64,000 nt of DNA, from positions 149,159 to 213,158 of the forward strand of contig NZ_PCPT01000006.1 of the NCBI RefSeq assembly GCF_002975435.1, read 5' to 3'. The stretch's first letter is position 1, and each line of letters starts with the position of its first letter. The DNA comes from Arthrobacter sp. MYb227 (GTDB lineage: Bacteria > Actinomycetota > Actinomycetes > Actinomycetales > Micrococcaceae). The translations under genes were made by a program, and so were the position numbers. Below the pieces are notes generated by a model. That model saw only the letters and a program-made list of their open reading frames with translations, was not told the DNA's origin and searched no databases. This document shows, piece by piece, positions 16,335-26,688 of this stretch.

Positions 16335-19300
16335 CTACTTCGAATAAATGAGGTCGACGAAGTAGTTAGTGTTTCTGCTCGTTGATGTAGGCATCGTCCC
16401 GCCACTTCCGTACCGATAACGGCCGTTACTCGTGGAAGCGGTGATCACTCCGTCTGTAAAGGTCTTGGTGAAGAAGGAAACGGTGGTGGAAACGTGTCCG
16501 CGTGGGGCTAGGTAAGAAATCGTATAAGTTCCCGTAGCTAGATTTATGGGAGTAGCAAAATTGGCGCTCTGCCATCCTTGAGCAGTCTCTCCGGTGAAAG
16601 TGACCTTGCCAAGTGACTGACCACTGGAATTCCAAAGAGTTCCGGTATGAGCTCCCGTATTGGCCAGAGACTTGTAGAATCTGATTCCCGTCGCCTTGAT
16701 TTGAGTGTTGGTGCTGAATCTCAGTCCTACCTCGATAGACCGTGAGCTTGCCGAGTCAAGCAGCGATGGTTGCAGAGTCCCAAACAAGTTGGCAAGGGCT
16801 GGCAGAGTTGGAGTTGGAGTTGGCGTTGGTGTCGGTTCGCTACTCGGGGACGGGGATTGGGTAGGTGCTGTTGGTTCCGACTGCCCGGTAGTTTCAACTA
16901 CTTCGCGGTAGAGCAAATCTACGAAGTAGTTGGTCTGCCCCCAGGTCCCTGTTGGCATGGTGTTTCCGGAACCGTAAACAAATAGTCCGTTATCTCCTTC
17001 AGTAGTCAATGCACCTACCGTGACGGGTTGTGCAAAGGCATTTGCGGTGTAGGAATACCCTCCATTCGGAGCAAAGTAGGAAATGACGAAGACTTGGTTT
17101 GCTTGCAGACGGACGGGGGTACTGAGCTGTACAGTTTGCCAGCCAGAACTCGATTCGCCGGTGAATGTTGCGGTTGCAAGTTTTGTTCCCGATTGATTCC
17201 AGAGAGTTCCGGTATGGGTCCCGCTGCTGGTGGTCCCCTTGAAGAAACGCAGTGCCGTGACATCGATGTCTTTGGAGGTCTTAAGCTTCAAACCTAGTTC
17301 GACGGAATCAACGTCGTGTGGGTCTAGCTGGGCAGGTTGGGAAGATCCTAAGAATGAGGTCGGAGCACCGTTGGGATTAGCTGTATTAAAGTGCCATTCT
17401 TGGTCGGGCAATAATGCACCGGTCGCAGACTTTGCACTCTTCAACTGGATTGTTATCAATGCTCCGGTGTTCAATGATGCGGTGGGCGTGAAAGTAAGTG
17501 TCTTTCTATCGGCCGAGTTTGAAACTGTCCCGGCGATGCTCCCCGTCGAATCATGTGCTGTAAATGTGAAGCCTGGAATAATAGCCTGACTTAGTACCGC
17601 GCTGATCGAGCTATTTACCGGTACATCAAGTTCGCCATTAGCTGGAGTTTGCGAGACGAGCTTGATGGTTTGCGATGCATCGGGAGTGAAAGCAACATCG
17701 ACGAGATAGTCCGAACTTGTCTGATTATTTGGGAAGCCTCCAGGATAGACGTACACCCCTGCATTAGCAGGACTCTTAAGCGGACCAAAGACTTTGGCAG
17801 CGCCCAAAGCATTAGCCGTGACCGAGTAGGTTCCTTCACTGGTATAGGCCACCGTGTATTCGGTGTCCGCGGTGATGGCTACGGGGTTTGAGAATTGAGC
17901 AGATTGCCAACCGGAGGATCCTTCATTAGAAAAAGCAACACTGGCTAGCAGAACACCGCTGGATGAAAAGAGTTGTCCGGTGTGTGCACCGGCGTTGCCC
18001 GGAGCTTTGTAGTATTTGACTCCGGTAATTTTTCCATCTTCGGTGGAGCTAAAGCGCATTCCTAGCGTTAGTGGTTCACGATCGTCGATCAGTTCGGTTC
18101 CGGGTAGAACTGAATCTTGGTATAGCCCGCAGGGGCAAGCTCCAGCGATGACATCGGGCTTCACGCTGGTGAAGGACCACTCGGAACCAGTAGTAAGGCT
18201 GATTCCTTGGGTATCTTGTGCCGAAATTTTGACTTGGTAGGTTTCTCCCTTGGCGAGAGTGGCAGCGGGAGTGAATGTTCCACGTCGAGTAGCCGCATCA
18301 TACGCAGTGGTACCGGGAACTATTGTTCCTGAAGCAGTTTTTACCTGAAAATTGACCGATGTAGGTTTCACGGCCCGAGACAGCGTGGCACTGATTGAGG
18401 TGCCTAGCGGAACACTCTTTGCGGTGTCCACCGGTGACTGGCCATAGGCACGCAAGGGTGAGTTGTCTTGTGAATCAAAAATCGCATCAACAAAGTAGTT
18501 GCCCTGCTCATAACTACTGGTGGGCATGTTTCCACCGGTGTCATAGACGCCTGCCGGATTAGCTCCGAATCCTCCAGCTACCTGAAGGGGATCCGCCACG
18601 ATTCCTGAATAGGCCCAGGCATAGTTTTCTGCCGAGTAATGACCCTTCGACGTTGAATATGAGACCACGTATTCGGTTCCGGCGTGTACCTCTACCGGGG
18701 TGTCGAACTTAGCCTCTTGCCAGCCGCTAGCACTTTCACCACTAAACGTGAGCGTTGAAAGTTTCTGGCCAGCCATCGACCACAACGTACCGGTGTGAGT
18801 TCCTGTATTGGCAGCTGATTTGTAGAACCGTACGCCGGTGATGAATCCGTTGCTGGTTGGGGTGAAACGCAGCCCCAATTCAACGGCGGAACTATCTCCA
18901 GAGTCGGCGGTCTTTGGCGCTTTCTCGCCAAAGACGCTGTATGGTCCGCCAACATTTAGCGGCAGCACCGTTGCCGTACTTGGGTAGTTTCCACTGTCAT
19001 CGATACCTCGTACCAGCAGTGAAACATTGTCTTTACCAGATTGGACATAGCTAAAAGTCCAGTTGGAAGTGCCATTTGCTGGACGCCAATGAGCTCCGGC
19101 ATCGGTTGAATATTCGACACCAGCAACAATTCCACCACCAGAATCTAGCGCGGTTCCCGAAACGGTGTAGGTCTTACCGTTTTTAGGCGAGGCCGGGGGA
19201 GCCTCGGTGACATTGATGCTTGGAGCCGTGAGATCCGTTGATTTGGTAGCCGGAACAAGTCCGCTCATCAGGGTTGAAGGCTGTGCGCCCATATCGGCAA

Positions 19301-20900
19301 ACAGGTTTACCTGAGCCTGTTGCATGATTGGATCTGCCGCAGCACCATCGCCATCGTGCTCTTGGTCGAGCCCCCAGGTCCACTGGATGGAGCCGGCCGA
19401 GAATACTAGAGCTCCACTTGCTGCTTTGTACAGGCTGAGGTGATGAGTCGTATTACCGGCTGCAACATTGTTTCCAAAGTCCTGTAAATACTCGGGTACC
19501 GCCCCGGTGGTAGTCGATAAGAAGATCTGCCCAGCCGGTCTGAACCCATTATCCGGCGATTCATCGGATTCGTAACCAATGGTGTGCGGCGCCAGGGCAC
19601 GCTTTGTGCCCGTAGCTAGGGAAGCCAAAGAGGTGCCCCGCCACAACCTACCTTTTCCTTCCTGAGCACTAACAGTCACCGGTAGATCACCGTTATTAAC
19701 CATATAGAGGGTGCCGGTCAGCGAATTTTCTGGTGTGGCAGCGCCCGCGCTCGCCGGTGCATAGCGTGGGTCGCGGAAGGTTCCAGTCCATTCGCTACTG
19801 GGGTCAATCTTGGCGTAACTCCACGTTTCCTTGTAAGAAACCATGGTCCGATAAGCCGTACCGTCGGTTGCAGAGGCCTCGTACCGAGTGCGCCAGTATG
19901 CTTCGTTTCCGGAGAGGAACTGAATATTGACTCCGGCATCACGTGCCTTTTCGAAATTCTTCCATTGGTTGCCTGACCAGTACTCATCGTGGCCCACCGA
20001 AAGCGCGACCTTGTGGTTGGTCAGAAGATTCCCGCGTCGGTCGGTGTCGACCCCGCTGAAGTAGCTAACGTCGTAGCCGTTGCGCTCCATGAACCGAACC
20101 AATGGGTATTCATTCCCGAAGTAGAAGTCTCGGGCCTCGATTCCGCCACGGGTATTGAATGGTCGGTTGTAGCTAAGTTTGTAGGCTCGGCCGTTGGCTG
20201 CACCTTGGTAGAAATCTGAACCACCGTAGGTGTTATAGGCGTGCCACGTTGGATCGGAGGTCTGGAACAAGATATCGGAATGGCTTGAGTCATCACGGAC
20301 TATGAAAGTAATATGGCTTGAGTCATCCTTGTCAGCTCGGTGTAGTTTTGCCACATAGACGCCGGAGACAGCGTCGGCAGGAACATTCCAGCTTGCCGAA
20401 ATAGCCCAATTTCCGCAGTCTACTAATTCGGTTGCTACATCATTACGACAGGCTGGCTGTATTTGGGGAAGTGTTGCGCTTGGGGATACGGAAGCTACCT
20501 TTCGAGCTCCAAGCCCTTGGTACCAGCCTGTGCGGTAGATATCGATGGTGTAGGCACTAGCATTGGTATCGACCTTGAAATTGATCTTGGAACCAACGTT
20601 CACACTGATATCGGTGGAAAAACCTTGGATACTTGCGTCGCCGGCTCCTTGGATGTCCCATAGATTGGGATCGGTACCGGGTTTGGAATTCTCACACACG
20701 ATTTTGTTGGCGCCAGGTGCGCACGGGTCTGCCGCTACGGAACTGGGCGCAGTTAGCGTCACTGCAACCATTGCCAGAGAACAGGCCAAGGCCCACCAAC
20801 TCCGTGATCGTCGGCTCCGCGATGAAGCTTTGTTCCCTCCGGAAGTTGCGCGCGTTGACGTGCGATGAGTAGAACTTGCCGGATCCGATACACGTTTCAT
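16335..20900 (-). CDS. Giant secreted multidomain protein with DUF4082 repeats
   Basis: This secreted protein of about 1521 residues has a long basic n-region, a hydrophobic core near 36-52 and likely cleavage after SVAA (about 57). The first 500 residues resemble the N,N-dimethylformamidase large-subunit-like domain (VGHDEYWSGNQWKNFEKAR, AYWRTRYE, FSAGSIQWTWGLD). An Ig-like domain follows at 19220-18950. Then come four DUF4082 units of about 150 residues (around 18940-18470, 18130-17680, 17365-16910 and 16790-16340), each with an FYKxxxNTGxHTGxLW-like motif and ending NYFVDxIY-like. Two more Ig-like domains separate units 1-2 and 2-3, and a Pro/Thr linker precedes unit 4. DUF4082 is suspected to bind carbohydrate. 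The ATG at 20900 has GGGGA at proper spacing, better than the TTG at 20912. Confidence 0.85.
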   Translation of the reverse strand: MKRVSDPASSTHRTSTRATSGGNKASSRSRRSRSWWALACSLAMVAVTLTAPSSVAADPCAPGANKIVCENSKPGTDPNLWDIQGAGDASIQGFSTDISVNVGSKINFKVDTNASAYTIDIYRTGWYQGLGARKVASVSPSATLPQIQPACRNDVATELVDCGNWAISASWNVPADAVSGVYVAKLHRADKDDSSHITFIVRDDSSHSDILFQTSDPTWHAYNTYGGSDFYQGAANGRAYKLSYNRPFNTRGGIEARDFYFGNEYPLVRFMERNGYDVSYFSGVDTDRRGNLLTNHKVALSVGHDEYWSGNQWKNFEKARDAGVNIQFLSGNEAYWRTRYEASATDGTAYRTMVSYKETWSYAKIDPSSEWTGTFRDPRYAPASAGAATPENSLTGTLYMVNNGDLPVTVSAQEGKGRLWRGTSLASLATGTKRALAPHTIGYESDESPDNGFRPAGQIFLSTTTGAVPEYLQDFGNNVAAGNTTHHLSLYKAASGALVFSAGSIQWTWGLDQEHDGDGAAADPIMQQAQVNLFADMGAQPSTLMSGLVPATKSTDLTAPSINVTEAPPASPKNGKTYTVSGTALDSGGGIVAGVEYSTDAGAHWRPANGTSNWTFSYVQSGKDNVSLLVRGIDDSGNYPSTATVLPLNVGGPYSVFGEKAPKTADSGDSSAVELGLRFTPTSNGFITGVRFYKSAANTGTHTGTLWSMAGQKLSTLTFSGESASGWQEAKFDTPVEVHAGTEYVVSYSTSKGHYSAENYAWAYSGIVADPLQVAGGFGANPAGVYDTGGNMPTSSYEQGNYFVDAIFDSQDNSPLRAYGQSPVDTAKSVPLGTSISATLSRAVKPTSVNFQVKTASGTIVPGTTAYDAATRRGTFTPAATLAKGETYQVKISAQDTQGISLTTGSEWSFTSVKPDVIAGACPCGLYQDSVLPGTELIDDREPLTLGMRFSSTEDGKITGVKYYKAPGNAGAHTGQLFSSSGVLLASVAFSNEGSSGWQSAQFSNPVAITADTEYTVAYTSEGTYSVTANALGAAKVFGPLKSPANAGVYVYPGGFPNNQTSSDYLVDVAFTPDASQTIKLVSQTPANGELDVPVNSSISAVLSQAIIPGFTFTAHDSTGSIAGTVSNSADRKTLTFTPTASLNTGALITIQLKSAKSATGALLPDQEWHFNTANPNGAPTSFLGSSQPAQLDPHDVDSVELGLKLKTSKDIDVTALRFFKGTTSSGTHTGTLWNQSGTKLATATFTGESSSGWQTVQLSTPVRLQANQVFVISYFAPNGGYSYTANAFAQPVTVGALTTEGDNGLFVYGSGNTMPTGTWGQTNYFVDLLYREVVETTGQSEPTAPTQSPSPSSEPTPTPTPTPTLPALANLFGTLQPSLLDSASSRSIEVGLRFSTNTQIKATGIRFYKSLANTGAHTGTLWNSSGQSLGKVTFTGETAQGWQSANFATPINLATGTYTISYLAPRGHVSTTVSFFTKTFTDGVITASTSNGRYRYGSGGTMPTSTSRNTNYFVDLIYSK

Positions 20901-21053
20901 CTGTTTCCCCAAGAAGATGATGGAGCTCTAGCCCGTTTTGGGTGCCCCAGCTATACGTAACTGCGTCGAGCATAGGGGGAGTCGGATTAAGCTAACAAGC
21001 GTAATTCATACTCGGATTGGAATGCGTGGCTACGGATTTGAGAGAATATAGCT

Positions 21054-21575
21054 ATGGAATCCCTTGGTAGTAACCCGGCCCCAGCTCAGGGCAAAAAAGT
21101 CACGATAAATGCTTCAACACTTTCACTGGCCGTCATGGTCACCGTCTTCTTGGTGGCAGTTGTTTTTGCTGCAAATCAGAACACCGTTGTTGGCTGGTTG
21201 GTAGTGGTGATTTCCCTTGGTTGGCTGCTACTCTCGGCGTTCTTGGTCTTTGGGCTCAAGCGTGGCGCAGCCAAAATGACCGATCAGCTCAAGGCAGCAA
21301 CAGCTGCAGCTGCATCGCGTGGACACGGCGGCGAGCCAGTAGCAGTGGTCGTTGATGAGGCTACACGCAACCGAGATATGAAACTTGATCACTCATTCAA
21401 GATCATCCAGGTGCAAGTTGGTGTGGTCAACGAGTACCGCGTGCAATCAGGCGAAGAAGCTCAAGGCATGGTCGACCGTGCCCTGGAGACCATCGAGATC
21501 ACGGCATCCAATGCACGGGACATGATGAAGCCACAGGGACGTAATGAACCCATGACCGGTGAGGTTATCGACTAA
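21054..21575 (+). CDS. Conserved actinobacterial membrane protein
   Basis: This 173-residue protein has two membrane helices (about residues 22-42 and 48-70), an Ala-rich helix and a soluble C-terminal half (HSFKIIQVQVGVVNEYRVQS and then a helix). I recognise it only as a type of hypothetical protein common in Micrococcaceae and cannot assign a function. It lies 63 bases before the exonuclease gene. Confidence 0.65.
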   Translation: MESLGSNPAPAQGKKVTINASTLSLAVMVTVFLVAVVFAANQNTVVGWLVVVISLGWLLLSAFLVFGLKRGAAKMTDQLKAATAAAASRGHGGEPVAVVVDEATRNRDMKLDHSFKIIQVQVGVVNEYRVQSGEEAQGMVDRALETIEITASNARDMMKPQGRNEPMTGEVID

Positions 21576-21638
21576 TACCTTTGACGGAGGCGAAGCCTCC
21601 GGCATTTCCCCGAGAACCCAGCACTAATTATCTGTAAG

Positions 21639-22487
21639 GTGGATGGCGTGATACCTACCGCAGAAGAGATCCTGACCAAGGCTGATGGCGCTTTGCGCGT
21701 CGCCTCGGTGAACGTCAATGGCATTCGCGCAGCATACAAGCGCAACATGGCCGACTGGATTGCAGCCCGTGACATTGATGTTCTTTGCCTCCAAGAGGTT
21801 CGTGCACCGGATAAGATCCTGCGCGAACTCATTGGCGATGGTTGGCACATTCTGCATGCCGAGGCCCAGGACAAGGGCCGTGCCGGCGTTGCAGTGCTAT
21901 CCCGTGCCGAACCACTTGCTACGCGCGAGAATATTGGCGATGAATACTTCGCCACTACCGGACGTTGGGTTGAGGCAGACTTCAAGCTTGCCGACGGCAA
22001 GGTACTGACGGTCATCAGCGCCTATGTGCACTCCGGTGAGGTCGATACTCCCAAGCAAGTAGATAAGTTCCGTTTTCTGGACCGAATGATTGAGCATTTG
22101 CCGGCGCTCAAGGCCGAAAAGGATCACGTGCTGGTGGTTGGTGACCTGAACGTTGGCCACACCACGCTGGATATTAAGAACTGGAAGGGCAACGTGAAGC
22201 GTTCGGGCTTCCTGCCCGAGGAACGTGCCTACTTCGACCGTTTCTTTGGTGAAGAAATCGGTTACAAGGACGTTGCGCGCGAGCTTGCCGGTGAAGTTGA
22301 TGGACCATTCACCTGGTGGTCGTGGCGGGGGCAGGCCTTCGTCAACGACACCGGATGGCGCATCGATTACCACATGGCCACCCCGGAACTTGCCGCCCTC
22401 GCGACCAAATCAGTCGTTGACCGTGCCTCGGACTACGAGTTGCGCTTCTCCGACCACGCACCGCTGGTCGTCGACTACCAGTTCTAA
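21639..22487 (+). CDS. xth: Exodeoxyribonuclease III
   Basis: This is a Mg-dependent AP endonuclease and 3'-5' exonuclease of the EEP superfamily, acting in base excision repair. Motifs in order are VASVNVNGIRA (Asn), DVLCLQEVRA (Glu), VVGDLNVGHTTLDIKNWK (Asp/Asn), TWWSWRG and the terminal SDHAPLVVDY with the catalytic Asp-His. The length (about 280) is normal. AAGGTGGA at 21636-21643 overlaps the GTG at 21639 and would serve the GTG at 21648 better, so the real start may be three codons later. It is followed by trpS after 15 bases. Confidence 0.93.
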   Translation: MDGVIPTAEEILTKADGALRVASVNVNGIRAAYKRNMADWIAARDIDVLCLQEVRAPDKILRELIGDGWHILHAEAQDKGRAGVAVLSRAEPLATRENIGDEYFATTGRWVEADFKLADGKVLTVISAYVHSGEVDTPKQVDKFRFLDRMIEHLPALKAEKDHVLVVGDLNVGHTTLDIKNWKGNVKRSGFLPEERAYFDRFFGEEIGYKDVARELAGEVDGPFTWWSWRGQAFVNDTGWRIDYHMATPELAALATKSVVDRASDYELRFSDHAPLVVDYQF

Positions 22488-23540
<1,053 letters not shown>

Positions 23541-23542
23541 CC

Positions 23543-24100
23543 ATGAGCATCGGAGTGGGGGAGAGTACCGCACCTAGCGACGTGGATACCACGCCGCTAG
23601 GCGTGGTTATTGAGATACCTTCCCCACTTCGTGAACGTCTCCGTGATTGGCGTCTGCGCTATGGTGGCGCTGATGCTTCGATCATTGACCCACACATCAC
23701 TTTGGTATCCGGGTCTACCAGTGTGTGGGACCAAGCCGCGGCGCATGTGCGTAGGATAGCCCGCCGGTCCAAAGCCTTCACCATCCGTTTGCAAGGTACC
23801 GGGACCTTTCGACCGGTGACAGATGTTGTCTACCTCAACGTCACCACGGGCGCCGACGCCTGCACAGAATTACATGATGCATTGCTCACCGGCCCATTGG
23901 GGCATGACCTTTCCTTCGGCTATCACCCACATCTAACCATTGCCCATGATGTTGCCGATTCCTTGCTTGATGCGGCCCAAAAAGATTTGTCCCATGAATC
24001 AATGGACTTTGACGTTACTTCAATAGGCCTCTTCGGAATTGATGAGGCAGGTCGCTGGTCACTGCGCGAGGAGCTAGACCTTGGCCCAGAGCAAACCTAA
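23543..24100 (+). CDS. 2'-5' RNA ligase-like (2H phosphoesterase) protein
   Basis: This 185-residue protein has the two HxT motifs of the 2H phosphoesterase superfamily: PHITL (about residue 50) and PHLTI (about residue 131). These residues cleave or join 2',5' or cyclic phosphate bonds in RNA or nucleotides. The true substrate of such actinobacterial proteins is not known. It starts two bases after trpS and overlaps the next gene by 20 bases, so the three genes are probably translated together. Confidence 0.82.
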   Translation: MSIGVGESTAPSDVDTTPLGVVIEIPSPLRERLRDWRLRYGGADASIIDPHITLVSGSTSVWDQAAAHVRRIARRSKAFTIRLQGTGTFRPVTDVVYLNVTTGADACTELHDALLTGPLGHDLSFGYHPHLTIAHDVADSLLDAAQKDLSHESMDFDVTSIGLFGIDEAGRWSLREELDLGPEQT

Positions 24101-25244
24101 ACGCGAACGACTCCAAGAAATATTCATCAGCGCGGATGCCGATGATCCGCGGATGCAGCATTCACCTGACCCATTTGATCTCGATCCGAGCATTCCTGAA
24201 ATTGGTACGCGTGCCCCTGGAGTTGTCGCACGCAAATTTGTTGGGGCGCCGATTGAACCGCCTCCAAGCCCACTTGACCCGCGGGCATTAGCTGCATTTA
24301 AAAGGCTCAAGACTCAAGAGCTCTATGCCCAACGGGCACAAGGTACGATTTTCGCTCGCATCGGTGCCCTGTCTAGGTTGCTGGTGGCCTTTATCAATTC
24401 CCTGTACCCCGTGCGAATTTGGAACCTATATCTGCGCAGACGGGGACCCCTGCTCGCCGCAGGTAGCGCATACCGAATGTTCTTCTCCATTGCAGCAATG
24501 CTTGTTGCAGGTTTTTCAGTGCTGAGCATGGTTGCCAACGGTAACCCGGTTCTCCGCGACGGAATTATTGACATGGTTGCCGCGAGCACGCCGGGCCTTA
24601 TAGACACCGGACATGGCGGATTAGCCAAGCCCGAACAGCTCCTGGGGCTCGGTGGATTTGGGCTTACGCTTGTCATCTCGCTCGGTGCGTTGGTTTTTAC
24701 CTCTCTTGGCTGGTTGACCGGCTTACGTGAGGGCATCCGTACAATTTTTGGGCTGGTCCGCGATAGATCCAATCCCGTTGTTTCAAAATTGCGTGATGCG
24801 ATGTTGCTTGTGGTGCTCGCGATTGCCTTGGTGTCTTCGAGCGCCCTAGCGATCGCCAGTTCGTCGATGATCGATTCGCTGGCCGCCTGGTTGGGTTTTA
24901 GCGGTATGTGGACCAGTGCGTTGACTCGGGTGGGATTCGTTATCGCGATGTTCATCCTGGACTGTGCAACCGCTTGGGTGTTGCTACGGGTTGCCTCACG
25001 TGCCGTCACCATCCGTGGGTCGCTATGGCCAGGAGTCATGCTGGCAGGTGCTGGTGCAACAACGCTACGTTTCTTCTCCGCGATGCTGCTTGCCTCGCTG
25101 ACGAATAACGTATTGTTGGCGCCCTTTGCGGTAATCCTTGGGCTCTTTGTCTGGTTTAACCTGCTAAGCCAGCTGTACTTGGTCTCCGCGGCGGTGGTTG
25201 CGGTGCGCGCGGCCGACCTGCAAGGGGTCGTCCGGACCGCCTAG
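24081..25244 (+). CDS. YihY/BrkB-family membrane protein
   Basis: This 387-residue protein has a soluble basic N-terminus of about 110 residues and then six membrane helices (about 128-370). The region around RRGPLLAAGSAYRMFFSIAA is typical of YihY/BrkB proteins. The family was once named ribonuclease BN in error; its role is thought to be transport or envelope-related. The TTG start at 24081 is supported by GAGGAG at 24068-24073 with good spacing and by overlap with the gene before. Confidence 0.85.
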   Translation: MAQSKPKRERLQEIFISADADDPRMQHSPDPFDLDPSIPEIGTRAPGVVARKFVGAPIEPPPSPLDPRALAAFKRLKTQELYAQRAQGTIFARIGALSRLLVAFINSLYPVRIWNLYLRRRGPLLAAGSAYRMFFSIAAMLVAGFSVLSMVANGNPVLRDGIIDMVAASTPGLIDTGHGGLAKPEQLLGLGGFGLTLVISLGALVFTSLGWLTGLREGIRTIFGLVRDRSNPVVSKLRDAMLLVVLAIALVSSSALAIASSSMIDSLAAWLGFSGMWTSALTRVGFVIAMFILDCATAWVLLRVASRAVTIRGSLWPGVMLAGAGATTLRFFSAMLLASLTNNVLLAPFAVILGLFVWFNLLSQLYLVSAAVVAVRAADLQGVVRTA

Positions 25245-25847
25245 GCATGCGTCGGTGTACTCGGATGCCCAAAGCTGCTGAAGTACTGGTAATGCTGAGC
25301 TTCGCCGTAGCAGAGCTATCACGAGACCGATGAGCTGAACTACGTAGGTGCCAGGACGATTGCAAGGTTGTGCTGCGGCCCCGAGCCGGGCCAACGGCCC
25401 TCGATGAATGCTACGGCCCGGTGTAATCCTTGAGGGCGAGCGTTCAAGCGAGCTACGTCGTCAAGAACATCTAATGCAACCCCAACGATGCTGAGCACGT
25501 GGGATCCATAGTTCAGCTAAACGGTTCATGCTCGAAAGTGAACCCATAAAGTCCGGCTAACAAATGTGTGGGGTGAATTTTGTTGAGCAATTCTGGGTGC
25601 CATAGCCGACCGATCTACCTAGAGACAAGGGTCGATGAACGCCCGGTCTCCCACGAAGTTGCTACGCGCATGAATGCCGAGTAGATGATGGGTCTTCTCC
25701 TACGAGAAGAATCGTAACGCCAGCTCATCCACCACGATTACCTGTGGCTCGTGCAGGGTAAGACCATACGTAGCCAATTCTGTAACTACAATGCGCGGTA
25801 GCTGGAAATTTCATTTGGAGGGGGGACTAAGGCCTCTCGTCAAAAGG
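25245..25847. other. Gene-free stretch with possible minus-strand remnants
   Basis: About 600 bases contain no intact gene. On the minus strand, a coding-like peptide of 52 codons runs from a GTG at 25498 to a stop at 25340 (core ALDVLDDVARLNARPQGLH), and other short open pieces lie at about 25640-25770 (core EPQVIVVDELALRF). They do not join in one frame. I cannot name the family. This may be the remains of a decayed gene; I see no terminal repeats that would point to an insertion sequence. Confidence 0.4.
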
Positions 25848-25848
25848 G

Positions 25849-25885
25849 CTGTGGCCGATTTCCCTTATCGGGAAACCGGCCACAG
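25849..25885 (-). terminator. Terminator of the sdh operon
   Basis: A 16-bp inverted repeat (25849-25864 and 25870-25885, one G-U pair) with a five-base loop is followed on the minus strand by CCCTTTTG. It lies just after the sdhB stop. Confidence 0.85.
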
Positions 25886-25905
25886 TCATAGAAACTAGTT
25901 AGAAA

Positions 25906-26688
25906 CTAGATGGAGCGAGCCAAGATAGCCTGCTTGACCTCGGCAATAGCCTGGGTCACCTGGATGCCACGCGGGCATGCTTCGGTGCAGTTGAAGGTGG
26001 TGCGGCAACGCCACACGCCTTCCTTATCGTTGAGGATCTCCAAACGCATGTCCCCTGCATCATCGCGCGAGTCGAAGATGAAGCGGTGTGCGTTGACGAT
26101 TGCTGCCGGGCCGAAGTACTGCCCATCGGTCCAGAACACCGGGCAGGAAGAGGTACACGCGGCGCACAGGATGCATTTGGTGGTGTCTTCGAACTTCGAG
26201 TGCTCTTCTGCTGACTGGTAGCGCTCGGTCGACGGCTCGTGGCCCTTGTTGATCAAGAACGGCATGATCTCGCGGTAGGACTGGAAGAATGGCTCCATGT
26301 CAACGATGAGGTCCTTTTCAAGGGGCAGACCCTTGATGGCTTCAACGGTGATCGGCTTGGAGTGATCCAAGTCCTTGAGCAGGGTCTTGCAGGCCAGGCG
26401 GTTGCGGCCGTTGATGCGCATGGCATCGGAGCCGCAAATGCCGTGGGCGCAGGAGCGACGGAACGAAAGCGATCCATCGATGTCCCACTTGACCTTGTGC
26501 AAGGCGTCCAGCACACGGTCGGTGCCGTACATGGTCAGCTCAAAGTCTTCCCAGTACGCGTCTGCTGTGGTCTCCGGCAGGTACCGGCGAACACGCAAGG
26601 TGATGTTGAACTGCGGAATTTCTCCGCCGCCGCCAACACCGGGCTTCAGCTCAATCTTCGATGCTGGTTCCGGAAGTTCCGTGCTCAT
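25906..26688 (-). CDS. sdhB: Succinate dehydrogenase iron-sulfur subunit
   Basis: This 260-residue electron-transfer subunit of complex II passes electrons from the flavoprotein to the membrane quinone site. The plant-type ferredoxin cluster ligands are in SCAHGICGSD and CKTL, the [4Fe-4S] set is CILCAACTSSCP and the [3Fe-4S] set is CRTTFNCTEACP. All are complete. Its ATG overlaps the sdhA stop (TAATG), so translation is coupled. It is the last gene of sdhCDAB. Confidence 0.97.
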   Translation of the reverse strand: MSTELPEPASKIELKPGVGGGGEIPQFNITLRVRRYLPETTADAYWEDFELTMYGTDRVLDALHKVKWDIDGSLSFRRSCAHGICGSDAMRINGRNRLACKTLLKDLDHSKPITVEAIKGLPLEKDLIVDMEPFFQSYREIMPFLINKGHEPSTERYQSAEEHSKFEDTTKCILCAACTSSCPVFWTDGQYFGPAAIVNAHRFIFDSRDDAGDMRLEILNDKEGVWRCRTTFNCTEACPRGIQVTQAIAEVKQAILARSI

